The notes beneath the pieces were generated by a model. The model was not told the origin of the DNA. It saw only the letters and a list, made by a program, of their open reading frames with translations, and searched no databases. A stretch of 64,000 bases of DNA from Delphinus delphis (Eukaryota > Chordata > Mammalia > Artiodactyla > Delphinidae), in contig NC_082694.2 of NCBI RefSeq assembly GCF_949987515.2, forward strand, positions 70,306,080-70,370,079, written 5' to 3'. Of the stretch, positions 1-12,849 are shown piece by piece. The position numbers were made by a program, and so were the translations under genes. Position 1 is the first letter of the stretch; each line of letters opens with the position of its first letter.

Positions 1-479
1 AGCTGATAGAAATGTTTTAAGGAAATGTCTCAAAGTGCAGGTCTTTTAATTTTTTTGTTAGGGATTGTTTATTTTTGTGAACTATGGACACTTTAAACTA
101 ATTTACCCTTTTCTTTCCCCTTGATTATCTGGCTAGTAATGTGCCTTGTGGAAAGTTTAAAAACAAAAGTGTAAAGAAGCAGGAAAAAATTATCTTAAAA
201 TTAATTCTATCACATAGAGGCATATTCTTAGTCATTTCAGGGTCAGAGTTCCCTTTTGGAATTTAATGAAAGCTGTGAATCTTCTCTCCAGAGATACAGG
301 CACTAAATACTGTACATAACTCCAAAGGAGTTCATGGAATCCTGAAGCCAGCTGTGTATCCTATGGGCCTAGACTGTAAGTTAATAACTCTGATCTAAGG
401 TAATACCATCAGCATTTTGACATTTATTTCTAATCCTTGTGTTTTTTTCTTAACTGAAATCTTAATTGTGTAATCAGTT

Positions 480-1015
480 TTGCTTGTGGTTTTTGTATAT
501 CATAAGCATTTCCTCATCACTGAAAACTCTGCTTACAGATATCTTTAATGACAACATAATATATCATTGTTTTCAATTTAGAAATAGTTTATTGGGTTCC
601 TCTTATGTTTCAGGTGTTGTCTAACTGGAGGGCCATAAAGATAAAAAGGCTTGTGGTTTCTGCTTTGCTCTTGAACTACAGATCTCTTTATGAGGGGAGT
701 TAAGTTGGTTTACTTTATTATCTTAACATTGGGAATTTAGGTTGTTTACTTTTACAGCTGTTAGAAATAGTACTACAGTGCTCACCTTTGTGCCTCGCTC
801 TCTTGTGTATTTCTGTTATTTTGCTTTTGTAGATTGCTAGAAGAAAAGTTGCTGGGTAAGAGGATGTCACTCTTTGAAAGACCCTTCAAGTTACATGTTC
901 ACTAAATTCCTTTCCAGAAAGTTGTGTTAGTTTACTTTCCCAGCTGTGTAGTGTGTAAGTGCCTGTCTTACTCAACCCTCGAAGGATTGAATATCACCAG
1001 TTTTGAAAATTTTTG
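480..1015 (-). mobile_element. Old L1 3' fragment (L1ME-like), antisense
   Basis: The stretch resembles the diverged antisense L1 3' region: a 'ttgctgggtaagagg' segment followed by 'agtttactttcccagctgtgtagtgtgtaagtgcc' type sequence. The match is by eye and the boundaries are rough. Confidence 0.45.
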
Positions 1016-1189
1016 CTGTTTTGTTAGATGACAGATAAACTTTCAGATATAGAAAGGAGCAGAGAGTTATGTCAGGTACAGAGAGCAGCCTGTGGAGAGG
1101 TGGGACGTTGGCAGTGTGAGTGTTGCAGGACACTGGAAGATTCTGTTATGGTTTATTTCTTACACAGCTAGTGCTCCATATTAAACCGA

Positions 1190-2590
1190 CTCTTGTTACC
1201 AACTTCTCAAGATAGAGGCTGGCAGCAGTCTCTAAAAATGACTTAATACAGGACGTTTAATGGAATAAGCTATAGTCTCTGCTACAGTGCCTGGTTCCAA
1301 GGCCATAGGTTCATCATTTCCCTCCAATTCCATGTATTCTAGATTTCCTTCACCCTTGGCCAGACTTCAGCTAATCTAGGTTGCTTGCCTGGTAGGGTGA
1401 CCCAGACGATCGTTCCTGAAGGGACTGAGCCCCTGTTTGCCTTTCCCTTATTCATGCCTTTGCCTTATGCTGCTGTTGCCTGTTATTACCAGGCTTGGAA
1501 GTGCTGAGAACCACCTAACGAGTACGGTTAGTTATCCCAACATTATAGTAACTCCTTTTTTTTGCCTCCTGGTCCATCAGCATGAGGAGCCCAAAGTGAC
1601 CAACAGTTGTTAACTTCAGATTCAGATTAAAAGCCCTCTGATTAAAAATGTTTCCCCATGGGAATAAAGATCTCTAATTCTAGCAGAGCCTAAAGTTGCA
1701 GGAATGGGAAACGAATTCTTTTATTTACTCACTAGGGTTATAGGAACCAATCCTATTTCTATTCACACCTCTGTACTGTACTTTTAGGATGCATTTACTG
1801 TATTTTGGAGGCCATTCCAGTGTCCTCTCAGGCTTACTGCTTCTTGGTGATATAGTGTATGGTGAGATCAGTGCTCACTGCCCATTGTTAAATTTTGTTC
1901 ATTGTAAAGAAAAGAGTCACTTGGTCTGAGGCAGTGTTTGCCCCATGTTCGTAAACTAGGTACATTTGGCTAGTGGTGCTGGCTGAGGCACTGAAGGCAG
2001 GGAAGGCAAACTTATCAGAATGGTTGTCCAGTGCCAGTAAGGACAAATTGCTGCCACTTCAGGGTGGAGGAGGTCCAGTGTAGTCAACTTGCCATCCAAA
2101 TGCTTAGCTCATCTCTTTGAGGGATTGCAACAAATAGGGGGCTCAGAGTTTGCCTTTGCTGATGACAAGTTGTGGACACTCAGCAGCAACAGTAGCTAAG
2201 CTGTGTCAGTTTTGAGAGAAGAAGGCTATGCTGATGGGCTCATGCATAGCCTTTGTCCTTGTCACCATGACTTCTTCCTTTGTGGGCTTATTGTACATGT
2301 ACAAGTGGTTTAAGATAGGATCTGGAACATTTATTCAATAGCAACTCCACTTTCCCCAGCAGTTGGTTTAAAATTGCTAACTCCAGTAAGGTTGCTAACT
2401 CCCTTGCTCTTCTGGACTGCCCTGTTGCTTTTTGGGCTCCCTTGGTATAGGAGAAGTTCCTGAGGCAGGAAAGTGGAGAGACTTATGGAACCTTGAGATA
2501 GGCTACTATCAGCATGAGTTGGACACTGTGAGTTTAAGTGGGAATTGCCTACAGCAACTGAGGCTGAGTTCATCCGTGGGCTGAGGAGTT
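1190..2590 (-). mobile_element. ERVL/MaLR-type internal (pol) fragment, antisense and decayed
   Basis: The segment around 2020-2290 strongly resembles the antisense integrase part of ERVL-class elements: the 'tggaggaggtccagtgtagtcaac' block, a 'gtggacactcagcagcaacag' block and a 'gggctcatgcatagcc' block, in the order I remember. No long open frame survives, no LTR pair was found, and the outer limits are approximate. It is an inert ancient retroviral remnant. Confidence 0.55.
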
Positions 2591-2639
2591 GTGATACAGG
2601 GTACTAATTGTTTCTGCTGTATACTATACAGAAGAAGGG

Positions 2640-3050
2640 AAGCAGCCCCCCAGTCCATCGTTAGAAGACTGGTTGAATAAATTGTGGTATTTTCATATAA
2701 TGGAATATTATGCAACTGTAAAAAAAAGCTTTTTATATAAACATAAAGACCTCTAAGATGTATTAAATGAAAAAGGTCACGTATTGGAATATTGTATATG
2801 CCTTGCTGCCTTTTGTTTGCAAAAGTGAGAAAAAATATATTTGTGTTTGTTTATGATTGCTTTAATGCTAGAAGGATATACAGGAAACTAATAAGTGTCT
2901 GAGGAGGGGATGGGCGAGAATGGGAGGGAGATGGGACATGGGGGAGGAGCTAGGGGAGAATGGGAAGGGATGGAAGATGAGGGGAATGAAACATTTTACT
3001 TTATGCCTTTTTTTTTTTAACATGTTACCTGGTTTTTCATTTGTTTTGTA
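2640..3050 (+). mobile_element. Old L1 3' end (L1ME/L1MC-like), sense
   Basis: It contains the diagnostic old-L1 tail words 'tggaatattatgcaactgtaaaaaa', a G-rich purine tract (2900-2990) and 'cattttactttatgcc'. It is diverged and has no intact ORF. Confidence 0.65.
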
Positions 3051-3169
3051 AGTGAAACCACCCTGATGAAATACTTATTATTAGGTTTGAATTTTATTTT
3101 CCATGTGGCTATATAAACTAAAACTTCTTTGAGCTAAACTAATCAAATAGATATTAAATATTCCCATGC

Positions 3170-3640
3170 CTGGCAACTTGTCAGTCAGTTCTCAGCTTAA
3201 ATGTTGCATGGTCATTGAGCCTGACCACTCAGTTGAACCCTCTCTCTTCCCATTCACTGTCAAACTTGTCACCCTGTTTTATTTTGTTTATTGTACTTAT
3301 CACTATCAGAAAAAAAATTTTTGCTTACATATATATATATATACTTTTTTGCGGTATGCCAGCCTCTCACTGTTGCGGCCTCTCCCGTTGCGGAGCACAG
3401 GCTCCAGACGCGCAGGCTCAGCGGCCATGGCTCACTGGCCCAGCCCCTCCGCGGCATGTGGGATCTTCCCGGACCAGGGCACGAACCCGTGTCCTCTGCA
3501 TCGGCAGGCAGACACACAACCACTGTGCCACCAGGGAAGCCCTGCTTACATATTTATCGTTTGTTTCTACTACTAGAATACTAACTTCTCTAAAAGCAAG
3601 GACTTGCTGTATATTTTCCACCATTTCTTGGCATCCCATT
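3170..3640 (+). mobile_element. L2 LINE 3' fragment split by a CHR-2 SINE
   Basis: L2-like tail sequence is present on both sides: 'ggcaacttgtcagtcagttc' on the left, then 'tagaatactaacttctctaaaagcaaggacttg' on the right of the SINE at 3333-3542. The two halves read through when the SINE and its duplication are removed. Confidence 0.55.
3333..3542 (-). mobile_element. CHR-2 SINE, antisense
   Basis: This is a full-length tRNA-Glu-derived cetacean SINE. Read on the minus strand it starts GGGCTTCCCTGGTGGCACAG, has a Pol III B-box-like GGGTTCGTGCCC, a GC-rich body and an A-rich tail next to an (AT)n run. The target-site duplication TGCTTACATAT is at 3322-3332 and 3543-3553. It also carries the 157- and 136-codon open frames of this region, which are repeat-derived. 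Confidence 0.95.
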
Positions 3641-4284
3641 TTTATTTTTGTTTGTTGGATACAATGGATGCGCTGTCTTTTACCCTAAGGATTTATTTAT
3701 TTAGCAAGCAGAGAACTTATATTCTTTCTTCTCCTCACTTTCCCTACCTACCAGCCCCCAACTCTCTTCACTGCCTCTGTTGTTTTGATCATTTAAGGTA
3801 TTAAAACAGTCTGATTCTCAGATACGAGTAAGTTGCGTTTAATACAAATCATAACTTCCATCCTAATCCATTTTCAATTTTTTTTTTCCCTTAATTTGCG
3901 CTTCTCTTGAATTTCAGGGAGTGTGGTAAATTTTTCACTATTCATACATTTTGTTTTAATTTCTTTAAATATCAGCTTATTGAGGTATATGCCACCTTTA
4001 TTGAGGTATAATTTCCGTGTAATACAATACATGCCTTTTAAGCATACAGCTGACTTCTTTCTGACAAATGTATACACCCGTGTAACCACCACCTAATTTC
4101 TACTCATTTCCGTTTGTGGATTTGACAAAGCTTGTTAGTTGATACATAAGTGTTTTATTATTTTGTAAGTTTCCTCTGTATTTGAAATATTGCATAATAG
4201 GGAGAGTTAAATCTTCTTTACCTTTGTTTCTTTATGTATCTTTTCAGTATTTCTTCTCTCATATTATAGTTGTCCATTTTCCCT

Positions 4285-4400
4285 TCCCCTACTTGCCCTC
4301 TACCCTAGTTGTGAACTGCAGGGCCTGTTTCTTATTCATCTTTGTATCTCCAGTTTTTGGCACTTATGAAGCACTTAGTAAATGTTTGTTACAGTAAGAG
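4285..4400 (+). mobile_element. L2 LINE 3' tail
   Basis: The end has the L2 pattern: 'gggcctgtttcttattcatctttgtatctccag', then 'ggcacttatgaagcacttagtaaatgtttgtta'. Confidence 0.6.
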
Positions 4401-4438
4401 TTAATTTTAGGAGTAGTATGGATGTATAACTGATTGAG

Positions 4439-4672
4439 AGGCAGTATAGCTTGATGCTTAGAAGCAAAGAAGCTTGTCTTCCATCACTTATTAGCTGATG
4501 TGACCTTGGGCAAGTTACTTATTTTCTCTGTGCCTCAGTCTTCACATCTGAAGAAAATGCCATAATGGTTATCTACCTCATAGATTTATTGTAGCGATTA
4601 AATGAGCTAATATATGTAAAGTACTTAGAACAGTACCTGGCACTTAAATTCTAGATTAGTATTAACTGTTAC
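4439..4672 (+). mobile_element. MIR SINE, sense
   Basis: This is a well-preserved mammalian-wide SINE: a 'gcagtatagcttgatgcttagaagc' head, 'gtgaccttgggcaagttac' core and 'ctcatagatttattgtagcgattaaatgag' to 'agtacctggcac' end. Nearly the whole 260-bp consensus is represented. Confidence 0.9.
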
Positions 4673-5089
4673 TATTATTAATTCTTCAGAGTTTTGGGAG
4701 AATTAGGTGCTGAGAATTTTTTTTTTGCTTGAACCAGGGAGTGTGCATAACACTTGGATAATCAGGTGAAAAGAATCTAATCTAGCAGATCAGAATGACT
4801 TGATAGAGCTGTTCAGAATTGAAGGACCTTTAGGTAAAGCTATACCCCTGAGCTTACAAAGCCAGCCTCTGTAATCTCTGGATATCCGTAGCTACCTTTC
4901 TGTATAGATATGTATTTAAATAGTCTCAGTCTATTCTTACATTCAAGTTTCTGCCCCTGAATCTACAAACATATTTGCTTTTGCACTCACCTTTCAGCCA
5001 TCTTTTTTGTTAAAAAAAAAAGAGGCATTTTTACTCTTGTCTAAAGGCAGTGTTGCTCCCTGTGTTCTTAATTCCACCAGGCAACCATC

Positions 5090-5470
5090 ACATGTTTTAG
5101 ACCTATCCTATGATAGGCACTAAGGGGTGCTAGGTGAACAGGACAGGTGGTCCCAGTCCTCGTGCAGCTTATGTACCAGTGGGCAAGACAGATGATTTAA
5201 AATGCAATTATAATAAATACAGTGTGATAAGCACTACTGGGGTGTATGGAATTCTGCTGTAGGAGCACAATTATTTTTGGAAACCATGGGAGGATGAAAA
5301 TGCCCAAGGAGAGTAGAAATTGAGACAAGAAGAGAATCTTGAGAAGGATCAACATTCAGAGATTGTGGAGAATGAAGAATTGCTGGTGGAGAGGTAGGAG
5401 GGAAACAAGGAGAGTCTGGTGTCACAGAAGCTAAACAGAGGAGTGCATCTCAGGACAGAGGTAGTTAGTG
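5090..5470 (+). repeat. Ancient interspersed repeat, family not named (copy 1)
   Basis: This has the pattern 'gataggcactaaggggtgctaggtgaacaggacaggtggtcccagtcctcgtgcagctta', then 'cagtgtgataagcactac'. The same family recurs at about 15540-15760, 32210-32620, 46815-47590 and 54945-55736. I recognise it as a dispersed mammalian repeat but cannot name it safely. Confidence 0.5.
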
Positions 5471-6086
5471 ATCAACAGATACTGCTCAGCAGCCAGGTAA
5501 GGTCCTTTTCCCTCTTTAATTTTCAGATATTTGGCTCTATCCGTATTCCTTACGTCTCAGTTCCATGCTTCCTTATTATTATCTGTTCAGCTCCTGAACT
5601 TCTAGTAAGTGTTTGTTTAGTGAGTTTGGTAGGTGAGGGATACTGCATCCTCTGAATTCATTTGTTTTCTAGTGTCGAATTATAAGTAGCACAAGTTTGG
5701 ATAAAGAGAGATTTGTCAAACTCTGAATCTATTTGCCTCTGGTATTGGCATGGGGAGAGTCGGTATAGCTAGGGATACCTCTGTTTCCTTTTATCCTGGT
5801 TCAGTGAAACTTGTTCAGGTCCATTTGACAAAACAATTATTCTTTGATTCCATGTTTCCCTTCTGTGTTCTGGGAAGAGTTGTTTTAACTCCTTGTTGCC
5901 ACCTATGGCCCTCCCATTGAGTGCTGACCCCCCGCCCCCCACCATTTGTTCGGTAGCATAGTCTCATCACTTCTCATTCTGCATGTTTCCTGGGGGACCT
6001 CATTCACTACTGTGACATTAAATTAAAGCTTTTGGACAGTAAATAAGTCATATGACACTGCAGTAAATCTGTAAAGATTACCATGT

Positions 6087-6428
6087 CTATTTTTTAAGAT
6101 TTATTTATTATTTATTTATTTAATTTATTTTTGGCTGTGTCGGGTCTTGGTTGCTGCACGCTGGCTCTTTGTTGTGGTGCGCGGGCTTCTCTCTAGTTGT
6201 GGCGTGTGGGTTTTCTCTCTCTAGTTGTGGCACTCAGGCTTCAGGGCGCGTGGGCTCTGTAGTTTGTGACACGCGGGCTCTAGTTGGGAAGCGGGAGCTC
6301 AGTAGTTGTGGCCCGCAGGCTTAGTTGCCCCGTGGCACATGGGATCTTTGTTCCCTGACCAGGGATCGAACCTGCATCCCCTGCATTGTAAGGCGGATTC
6401 TTTACCACTGGACCACCAGGGAAGTCCC
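6087..6428 (-). mobile_element. CHR-1 SINE, antisense
   Basis: This is the long CHR form. On the minus strand a tRNA-derived head (GGGACTTCCCTGGTGGTCCA) and 'ggttcgatccctggtcaggga' are followed by tandem 'cacaactac'-type units and an (AAATA)n tail. The duplication is imperfect: AAGATTACCATGT at 6074-6086 and AAGAGTACCGTGT at 6429-6441. Confidence 0.93.
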
Positions 6429-7912
6429 AAGAGTACCGTGTTTTTATATGTATATTTTAAATGTAAAATAAAATTTTCCAGACTACACAAAAGTTAGCTT
6501 CTACATATCTGTGTATATGAATGTGATGAACTCGCAAGTGCAGCAGTAATTGAAATACTGCTGTTATTTAGGCGAGAATTGAACCCAAATTTAGGAGCTG
6601 TTTACATTATTCTTGAATACTCAGAAAGTATAAGTTTTGTATCCTTTTCTTAGCTGGATGTAAGAATCTACAAGTAAAGAAATAGATGTATTAGGTACAC
6701 TTTAGAAAAACAGATTTATTTTATCATACTTTAATTCTGTGTAGTGTTGATTTTAATTCTTCTGAACAGTTATTCAGTTTGCCATAAAATAGTTCCTAAA
6801 AATTGTTTTGTAGATTAATGAACAATTCCAATGGAATAATGTTTTGTTTGATAAACACTGCCCTCCTGTGGTTAAAGTAAACTAAATGTTTTGTGAAACT
6901 ACTATAGTCTTTCCACTTAAATTAACTCCTGGTAAAATAATGTAATAGTAATAGCTATACAGTAATAGTGTTGTAATGGTAATGGAGTATGGTATTTTTG
7001 CTCAGAAATATATGTGGCCGTTTTGTTTTCCTCTCCATCTCTCTCTCTTGGGTTTCTCTAGTGTGCCTCTGAACATTTTTTCTCACTGTTTATGTACAAT
7101 TTCTTATAATTAAAAGAGTTAATTGTAAATGGAAAGATGGAGGAATATTAAGCTATTGAAGGGAGGGAAACTGCACTTAAACATAGACGTGCTAAAAGAA
7201 ATCAAAAGAAAAGACCAGTGAGTTATAAGACATGAAACTAATAAAAGCCTCCATGGAAAAAACAGTAATGAAAAGATGAAGAATAAAAGGGAAAAAGTAT
7301 TTGCAGTAAATGTGACAGTAAAAGTTTTAATATATTTAATAATTTAATATGAAAACTAGAACTCATACAAGTGGTATATATACAAGCAGACAGTGGTTAT
7401 GAATAACCAGTTTACAAGTGAGGAAATACAGTAATTAAAGCACAAAAATATATTAAAATTCATAATGGTATTCCATAAAATGGTATTCATAATATTCCTA
7501 ATGGTGTGTCAGATAAACAAACAAAAAAGCCCCATTCACTTTTGGAGTATACTAGAAAAACTAACTAATTATTCTGATAATTAATAAATAGGACAGAATC
7601 AAGCACTTATCCTGCTTTTTTCTATATGAGTTGTATGTACTTCAGATAACCAGCTAGTAGATGGAGGAAAGCATTTATTTTTAGAAGGATTCTAGCTTAT
7701 AAATGAAGAAGGAAAGATAGGCTATCACCATTTTTCAACACCTAAATAATGAGTCTGAATAGTGGCTACTAATCAGTGGTTACTAAAGCAATTAGGTTGG
7801 AATGCTGATGGGAAACTTTGTAATGGGTGGATCAGGAGGACATCTGTTCCCCTGATTCATCTTGACATCTCAAAAAAGAGACCACAGATATTTTGTGTGT
7901 TCTCATGTGTGT

Positions 7913-7934
7913 GGGGTGGGGGGAGGGGGAGGGG
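7913..7934 (+). other. Four G-runs with 1-nt loops (G-quadruplex motif)
   Basis: The order is GGGG-T-GGGGGG-A-GGGGG-A-GGGG, a textbook parallel G4 motif on the sense (transcript) strand of intron 1. Formation and function are untested. Confidence 0.7.
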
Positions 7935-8515
7935 AAGTAAACAACACTGTCTATGAAGTTCTTTTGGTAAAACAAAATCTGAATCTGAGCAGCCCTCTAG
8001 GTAATTCTAATTTTCAGGAAATATGAGGGACAGAGTACCATACAATTAGCAAAATACAGAATGTGGGAAACTATAGTACAGTTTTCTTGGTTTCTTCAGT
8101 AAATAAATTGGAAGAAAACAAGGAGAAATCCATAGATTAACAGAGACTTTAAGACGTGTGTTAACCAAATGTGGTATGTATGGGTCTTCTTTGGATACCG
8201 ATTTGAACAAACTAACTGTTAAAAGTGTTTTTCCCCCCATGAAAATTGAAGACATTGTGTAAATAATTTGATAATGAAGGAACTATAGTTACATTCTGAG
8301 GTATAAAATGGTATTTTTATCTTTAAAAAAATGAGTCCTTATCCTTTTTTAGAGATCTGTACTAAAGTATTTATGAATGAAATGTTTGAGATTTGCTTCA
8401 GGATAATCCACTTTGTAGAGGTAGAGTGGCTGGAGGTATAGATGAAACAAAGTAAGCCATGTGTCGACAATTGTTGATTGCAGTGTTCCCAATAATTTTT
8501 TTTTTCAAAACAATT

Positions 8516-8640
8516 TTTTTTAAAAATTTTTTGGCCACACGTCAAGGCCTGTGGGATCTTAGTTCCCCGACCAGGGATCGAACCCACACCGCCTGCAGTG
8601 GAAGTGCAGAGTCTTAACCACTGAATCGCCAGGGAAGTTC
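8516..8640 (-). mobile_element. Short tRNA-Glu SINE of the CHR group, antisense
   Basis: Only the tRNA-like half is present. On the minus strand it begins 'gaacttccctggcgattcag' and contains 'gggttcgatccctggtcgggga', ending in an A-rich tail (TTTTTTTAAAAATTTTTT on the plus strand). It is older than the full CHR-1 and CHR-2 copies. Confidence 0.85.
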
Positions 8641-9799
8641 CTCTCTACTTTTGTATATGTTTTAAAATGTTCATACTAAAAAGTTAAAAAGTAGAATACT
8701 TAAGTCTTTAGTTGAAAAACATTTCTCTTTCTCTCCCAAACTAAATGATTTATAGTTTTAAATATTGAGAAAATTTAGCGTAAATAATTTTCTAAATTAA
8801 AATTAATTTCAGATGCCTAGTATGTAAAGGTACTAGTCATAAACTTTTTTTTTTAAGGAAAGTAAACATCCCTTAAGCAGTTTTAACTAACTGGTTTCTT
8901 CTATTTTATTTCTTGAAAAAACAGTATACCTAGAAAATCAATGAAATTAATTTTCATTAAAAAGGCACACAGAAATTTTAGGTCTCTATTTCCAATAGCT
9001 TAATGTCCTATGTCAGCATACTTAAGTATTTTTATATAAATAGTAAAATTCACCCATATTAAAATAAAGTAATTCCTTGCTCTAGATAATAAATCAAAAT
9101 ATTTTTATTATTACCATTACCATGGATAATATAAATGTTTTAAATTCTAAATAGAGTTCATTCTGATAGTGGATTAATAGTTACCTTTCTATTAAGATTT
9201 GATATGCCAGAGAAATTTTTATTAATTTCCATTTTGTAGCTTCTTGGACAGAAAGCCACCAGTTCAGATGAACAGTAGGGCAGCCACATTCCCCAGTTTG
9301 CTCATCACCACTTTTCTGGTAGAGTTGGGATTTGAACTCTGATATTCTGCCTCATTATGATGAATTAATCAAAATATTTTTGCATATGAATGTAAGTGCC
9401 TTATTCTGTGATATTTTGTGCTTGTTTTTCTTGCAGAATAGCTTAATATCTAGTCTTTATATTTGGATATCTGTAATGTAAATAGGATTTAAAGAACATA
9501 TAAATGACTTTATAGGGACTGAAGTCTTGGCATTTAACTTAAAGCTGTTTCATATTTTTGTAAATTTTAGTTTTTGTCTAATGTTTAGTATTATTGGCAG
9601 TATAGGGCATTGTTAACTACTTGTGAAAAAAAATAGTGGAAAAATCAAAGGGGCAGCCGGAGAAAAACATGCTATCTTTTGTATTTTTCATCCCCCTTAA
9701 GAATACTGGTGAAATTTTAGATCGGGATATCAAATGTGAACTGGAAAAGATTTTTGTCATATAATTTATTAGTAATAACAAAAGCTACCATTTATGTCA

Positions 9800-9960
9800 C
9801 TTGTGCTAAGTTAAGAATACTGCAGAATGTTTTACTTAATGTTCCTATCTATGAGGGTGTTACTACCCTCATTATACAGATGAAGGGTTAAGATTGAGAG
9901 CTTTTAGTCATCAATATTATGTCTTAGAGCTATTAGGTGCAGGCTATTTGAGCTCTATAC
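9800..9960 (-). mobile_element. MIR fragment, antisense
   Basis: 'ctatgagggtgttactaccctcattatacagatgaagg' is the reverse of the conserved MIR 3' half. The tRNA-like end is badly decayed. Confidence 0.55.
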
Positions 9961-10540
9961 ACTTTGAAGCACTTTCATATTTTGCATCGATTAAACTTTT
10001 TCCCCCCAACTGAAACCTCTTAATTATGTTAATAACATCCTTTACAGAGACCACCAAAACTGAGTCTTAGTCAATCCATTGTATGCTGGTTTGGAGTATT
10101 TGTTATAAAAACTTGAAATGCGGAAGAAAATAAAGCAAATCCCACATTTGTAGTATTATGTAAATTTGTGTCATACATTTTAGTATTCAGGATTTCCTAA
10201 TGATAGTAACAGAGTAAAATTTAATTGCCAGGTAGATGATTATATCAGTTTCCCTAGAAATCCCTTCTATTTTTTGATTAAGGCAAGCATAACACCTGTT
10301 GCACAAAGTGTTTTTCTTGTATCAACTCCAGCATTTTTCAGTATGGTTTACAAAAATCTCTATATCTTCCCACTTTTCTTAAGCAGAAGTTGTAGCAACA
10401 GAGTTCTTAGACTTCAGTGGCAGTATGTTTTCTTCCAGTAACCAAATGGGCTGTTTGAGGGGGAGTTCTGTGTTAGAAGTGAATCGGCCTGGAATAGCAA
10501 CTAAATATAAAGCCTCACTTATACCCACACCAATGCTTTT

Positions 10541-10865
10541 TAAGTCTTTTAAAAATTAATTAATTAATTTTTGGCTGCGTTGGGTCTTCGTTGCTGTGCG
10601 CAGGCTTTCTCTAGTTGTGGTGAGCGGGGGCTACTCTTCGTTGCGGTGCGGTGGCTTCTCTTGTTGCGGATCACAGGCTCTAGGTGTGCGGGCTTCAGTA
10701 GTTGTGGCATGTGGCTTCAGTAGTTGTGGCTCGCAGGCCCAGTAGTTGTGGCGCACAGGCTTAGTTGCTCCACGGCATGTGGGATCTTCCCAGACCAGGG
10801 CTTGAACCCGTGTCCCCTGCAATGGCAGGCAAATTCTTAACCACTGCGCCACCAGGGAAGTCCCT
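10541..10865 (-). mobile_element. CHR-1 SINE, antisense
   Basis: This is full length with a perfect 14-bp target duplication ACACCAATGCTTTT (10527-10540 and 10866-10879), so it inserted relatively recently. The A-rich tail is (AATT)n-like. Confidence 0.96.
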
Positions 10866-11098
10866 ACACCAATGCTTTTGATGCATTTTTGCTTTTGTCC
10901 AATAGGTTGTGCATTTTCACTCTTTTAATTTGTTGGCAGAAATAAATTTTGTTTAGGTAGAGTTGTAATTTTATCTGACAAATCATTGACTATACTACTT
11001 TCTGTAATGGAAATAAAAGGAATGTATTTCTGATGTTCAAACAGACCTCTGATTTTTTTTGCGTGTGATGTAGCTATTAAATTTTATAATTTTATTTT

Positions 11099-11308
11099 AT
11101 TTATTTTTTAGGGGGAGGGGTGCGCGGGCCTCTCACTGTTGTGGCCTCTCCCGTTGAGGAGCACAGGCTCCGGACGCGCAGGCTCAGCGGCCATGGGTCA
11201 TGGGCCCAGCCGCTCTGCATCATGTGGGATCTTCCCAGACGGGGGCACAAACCCGTGTCCCCTGCATCGGCAGGCGGACTCTCAACCACTGCGCCACCAG
11301 GGAAGCCC
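11099..11308 (-). mobile_element. CHR-2 SINE, antisense
   Basis: This is full length apart from a degenerated 3' end (GGGGGAGGGG in place of the usual CCGCA-tail). Perfect duplication TATAATTTTATTTT is at 11085-11098 and 11309-11322. Confidence 0.95.
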
Positions 11309-11449
11309 TATAATTTTATTTTTTAATCTGATTTTTATTTAGATCAGATAGCTTATTTCAAAAAGAGGAAATATGAAAGTCTAAAAACGTAGGACAAGTT
11401 CAACTTCATTAGTAGCTAAAATTAAAAATTTTTTATATATTTTTTCAAA

Positions 11450-12190
11450 TAATTACCAAGGATTTAAAAAGTAATATGAATGTTCGTTAATGGTTAACAG
11501 TAGTGAAACTCCCGTACACATGGTGGAAAGCAATTTGGCAATATTATATATTAAAATAATTTTATACAGCAGTTCCAGTTGTTAGAAGACTTTGAAAATA
11601 GTCAGAAGCACTTGGTGGCATTTGTTACAGTTAAAGAAAAAAAAAAGGAGACAATAGCACACATTTATTGAGAATTTTATATATCCTCAAATTCTGAGCT
11701 AAGCAGCTCAAAATAAAATATTCTATTTGTCTCCCATGGCCACTCCATGAGTTATAGATGTTTTTCTTGTTTTGATTTTACTGATGAAACTAAGACCCAG
11801 AGATTAACTTTCTAAGGTCACAGAGCTTTAAATTTTAGAGTCAGGTATAAAATTAAGATCTGTCTCACTCTAAACATGTGTTGGTAACCATCGGGAAAGA
11901 GTGCCTCTTTAAGCAGTCTAAATGTGCAACAGTAGGAAATGGATTAAGTGATTTAGTGTGTATATGTATGTGTGTGGGTGTATATATATGTGTGTATATA
12001 TGTATATATATCAATCAGTGGAGTATCATGCTGCTATGAAATATATCAATAATAACTGTTGCAAGATTTGCAAAAAGGGCTTTTAAAAAGAGGTACAAAC
12101 TAGTATATGCAGAAGGATGTCAACTGCAAAATGTTATAGAAAAAAACCTGTGGAAGGGACAGCCAAAATGTTAAATCCTATTCTCTCATG
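11450..12190 (+). mobile_element. Old L1 3' region (L1ME-like), sense, interrupted by a MIR
   Basis: The pieces 'gtggaaagcaatttggcaatattatat' (11450-11600) and 'tgtgcaacagtaggaaatggattaag', then 'ggagtatcatgctgctatgaaat' (11920-12180), read like one old L1 tail with the antisense MIR at 11650-11880 in between. A TG/TA simple repeat lies at 11958-12012. Confidence 0.5.
11650..11880 (-). mobile_element. MIR SINE, antisense
   Basis: It has 'cacacatttattgagaattttat', 'actgatgaaactaagacccagag' and 'aggtcacagagctt' in the reversed MIR order. Confidence 0.65.
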
Positions 12191-12849
12191 GCAGAATCCC
12201 CCTTTGCATAAAATTTGAGGTGGGGGGGGAGTATGGTCTAAATTTTCTAGAATGAATATGTATTACCATTGGGGGGAAGCCCTTGTTGCTTTATATATGG
12301 TATATATGACTGTGTATAGGTTTAACTCAGCACATGAAATGAATTTCTGTGTGGAATACTATGAAATATCACTGTAAGTTGGTGGAACACCCTTGTCTAG
12401 AGTTTGAGAACCACAGTTTGAGAAATACAAAGAATCTTCCTAGGCCCCACCAGGATCTTATTTTTCAGTTTTATGTTCTTGTTCACTATCAAAGACACAG
12501 CCAGGAACCCATCTCTTAAGATATTGACTTAATTATAGATATATGTGGGGGCTGCCATTTGCATTAAGCTAGTTTTGTCACGTTTCAGAAAAGACCTGTG
12601 AGAAAAAGGTCTGTATCTGATCTTTATACTTGATGGTCACAATCCCCATCTTAACCAAAATATCAAGCAACGTTTCTGCAGTCCTCTTAGTTTTTCTGCC
12701 TCAGCAAGTAAGAACCTACCTATCATTCAGCAGAAGCATAGTTTTCATCATTCCAATGCATATTTTAGTTGATAAAAGAAAATTTTTTTCCTCATTGAAA
12801 TCTTTGCTTTATATAAAGCTTTGTTAGTAACCTCTTTAGTGTGGGGAAT

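Noticed and set aside
1190..2590. A functional retroviral gene
   Set aside because: Only decayed ERVL-like pol sequence is present with no long frame and no LTR pair found.
3343..3542. A true tRNA gene (B-box-like GGGTTCGTGCCC in CHR SINEs)
   Set aside because: The tRNA resemblance is the ancestral head of the SINE; no complete cloverleaf with an anticodon arm is kept.
3215..3688. 157-codon open frame
   Set aside because: It spans an antisense CHR-2 SINE and L2 sequence; the middle peptide recurs at every CHR-2 copy. No gene.
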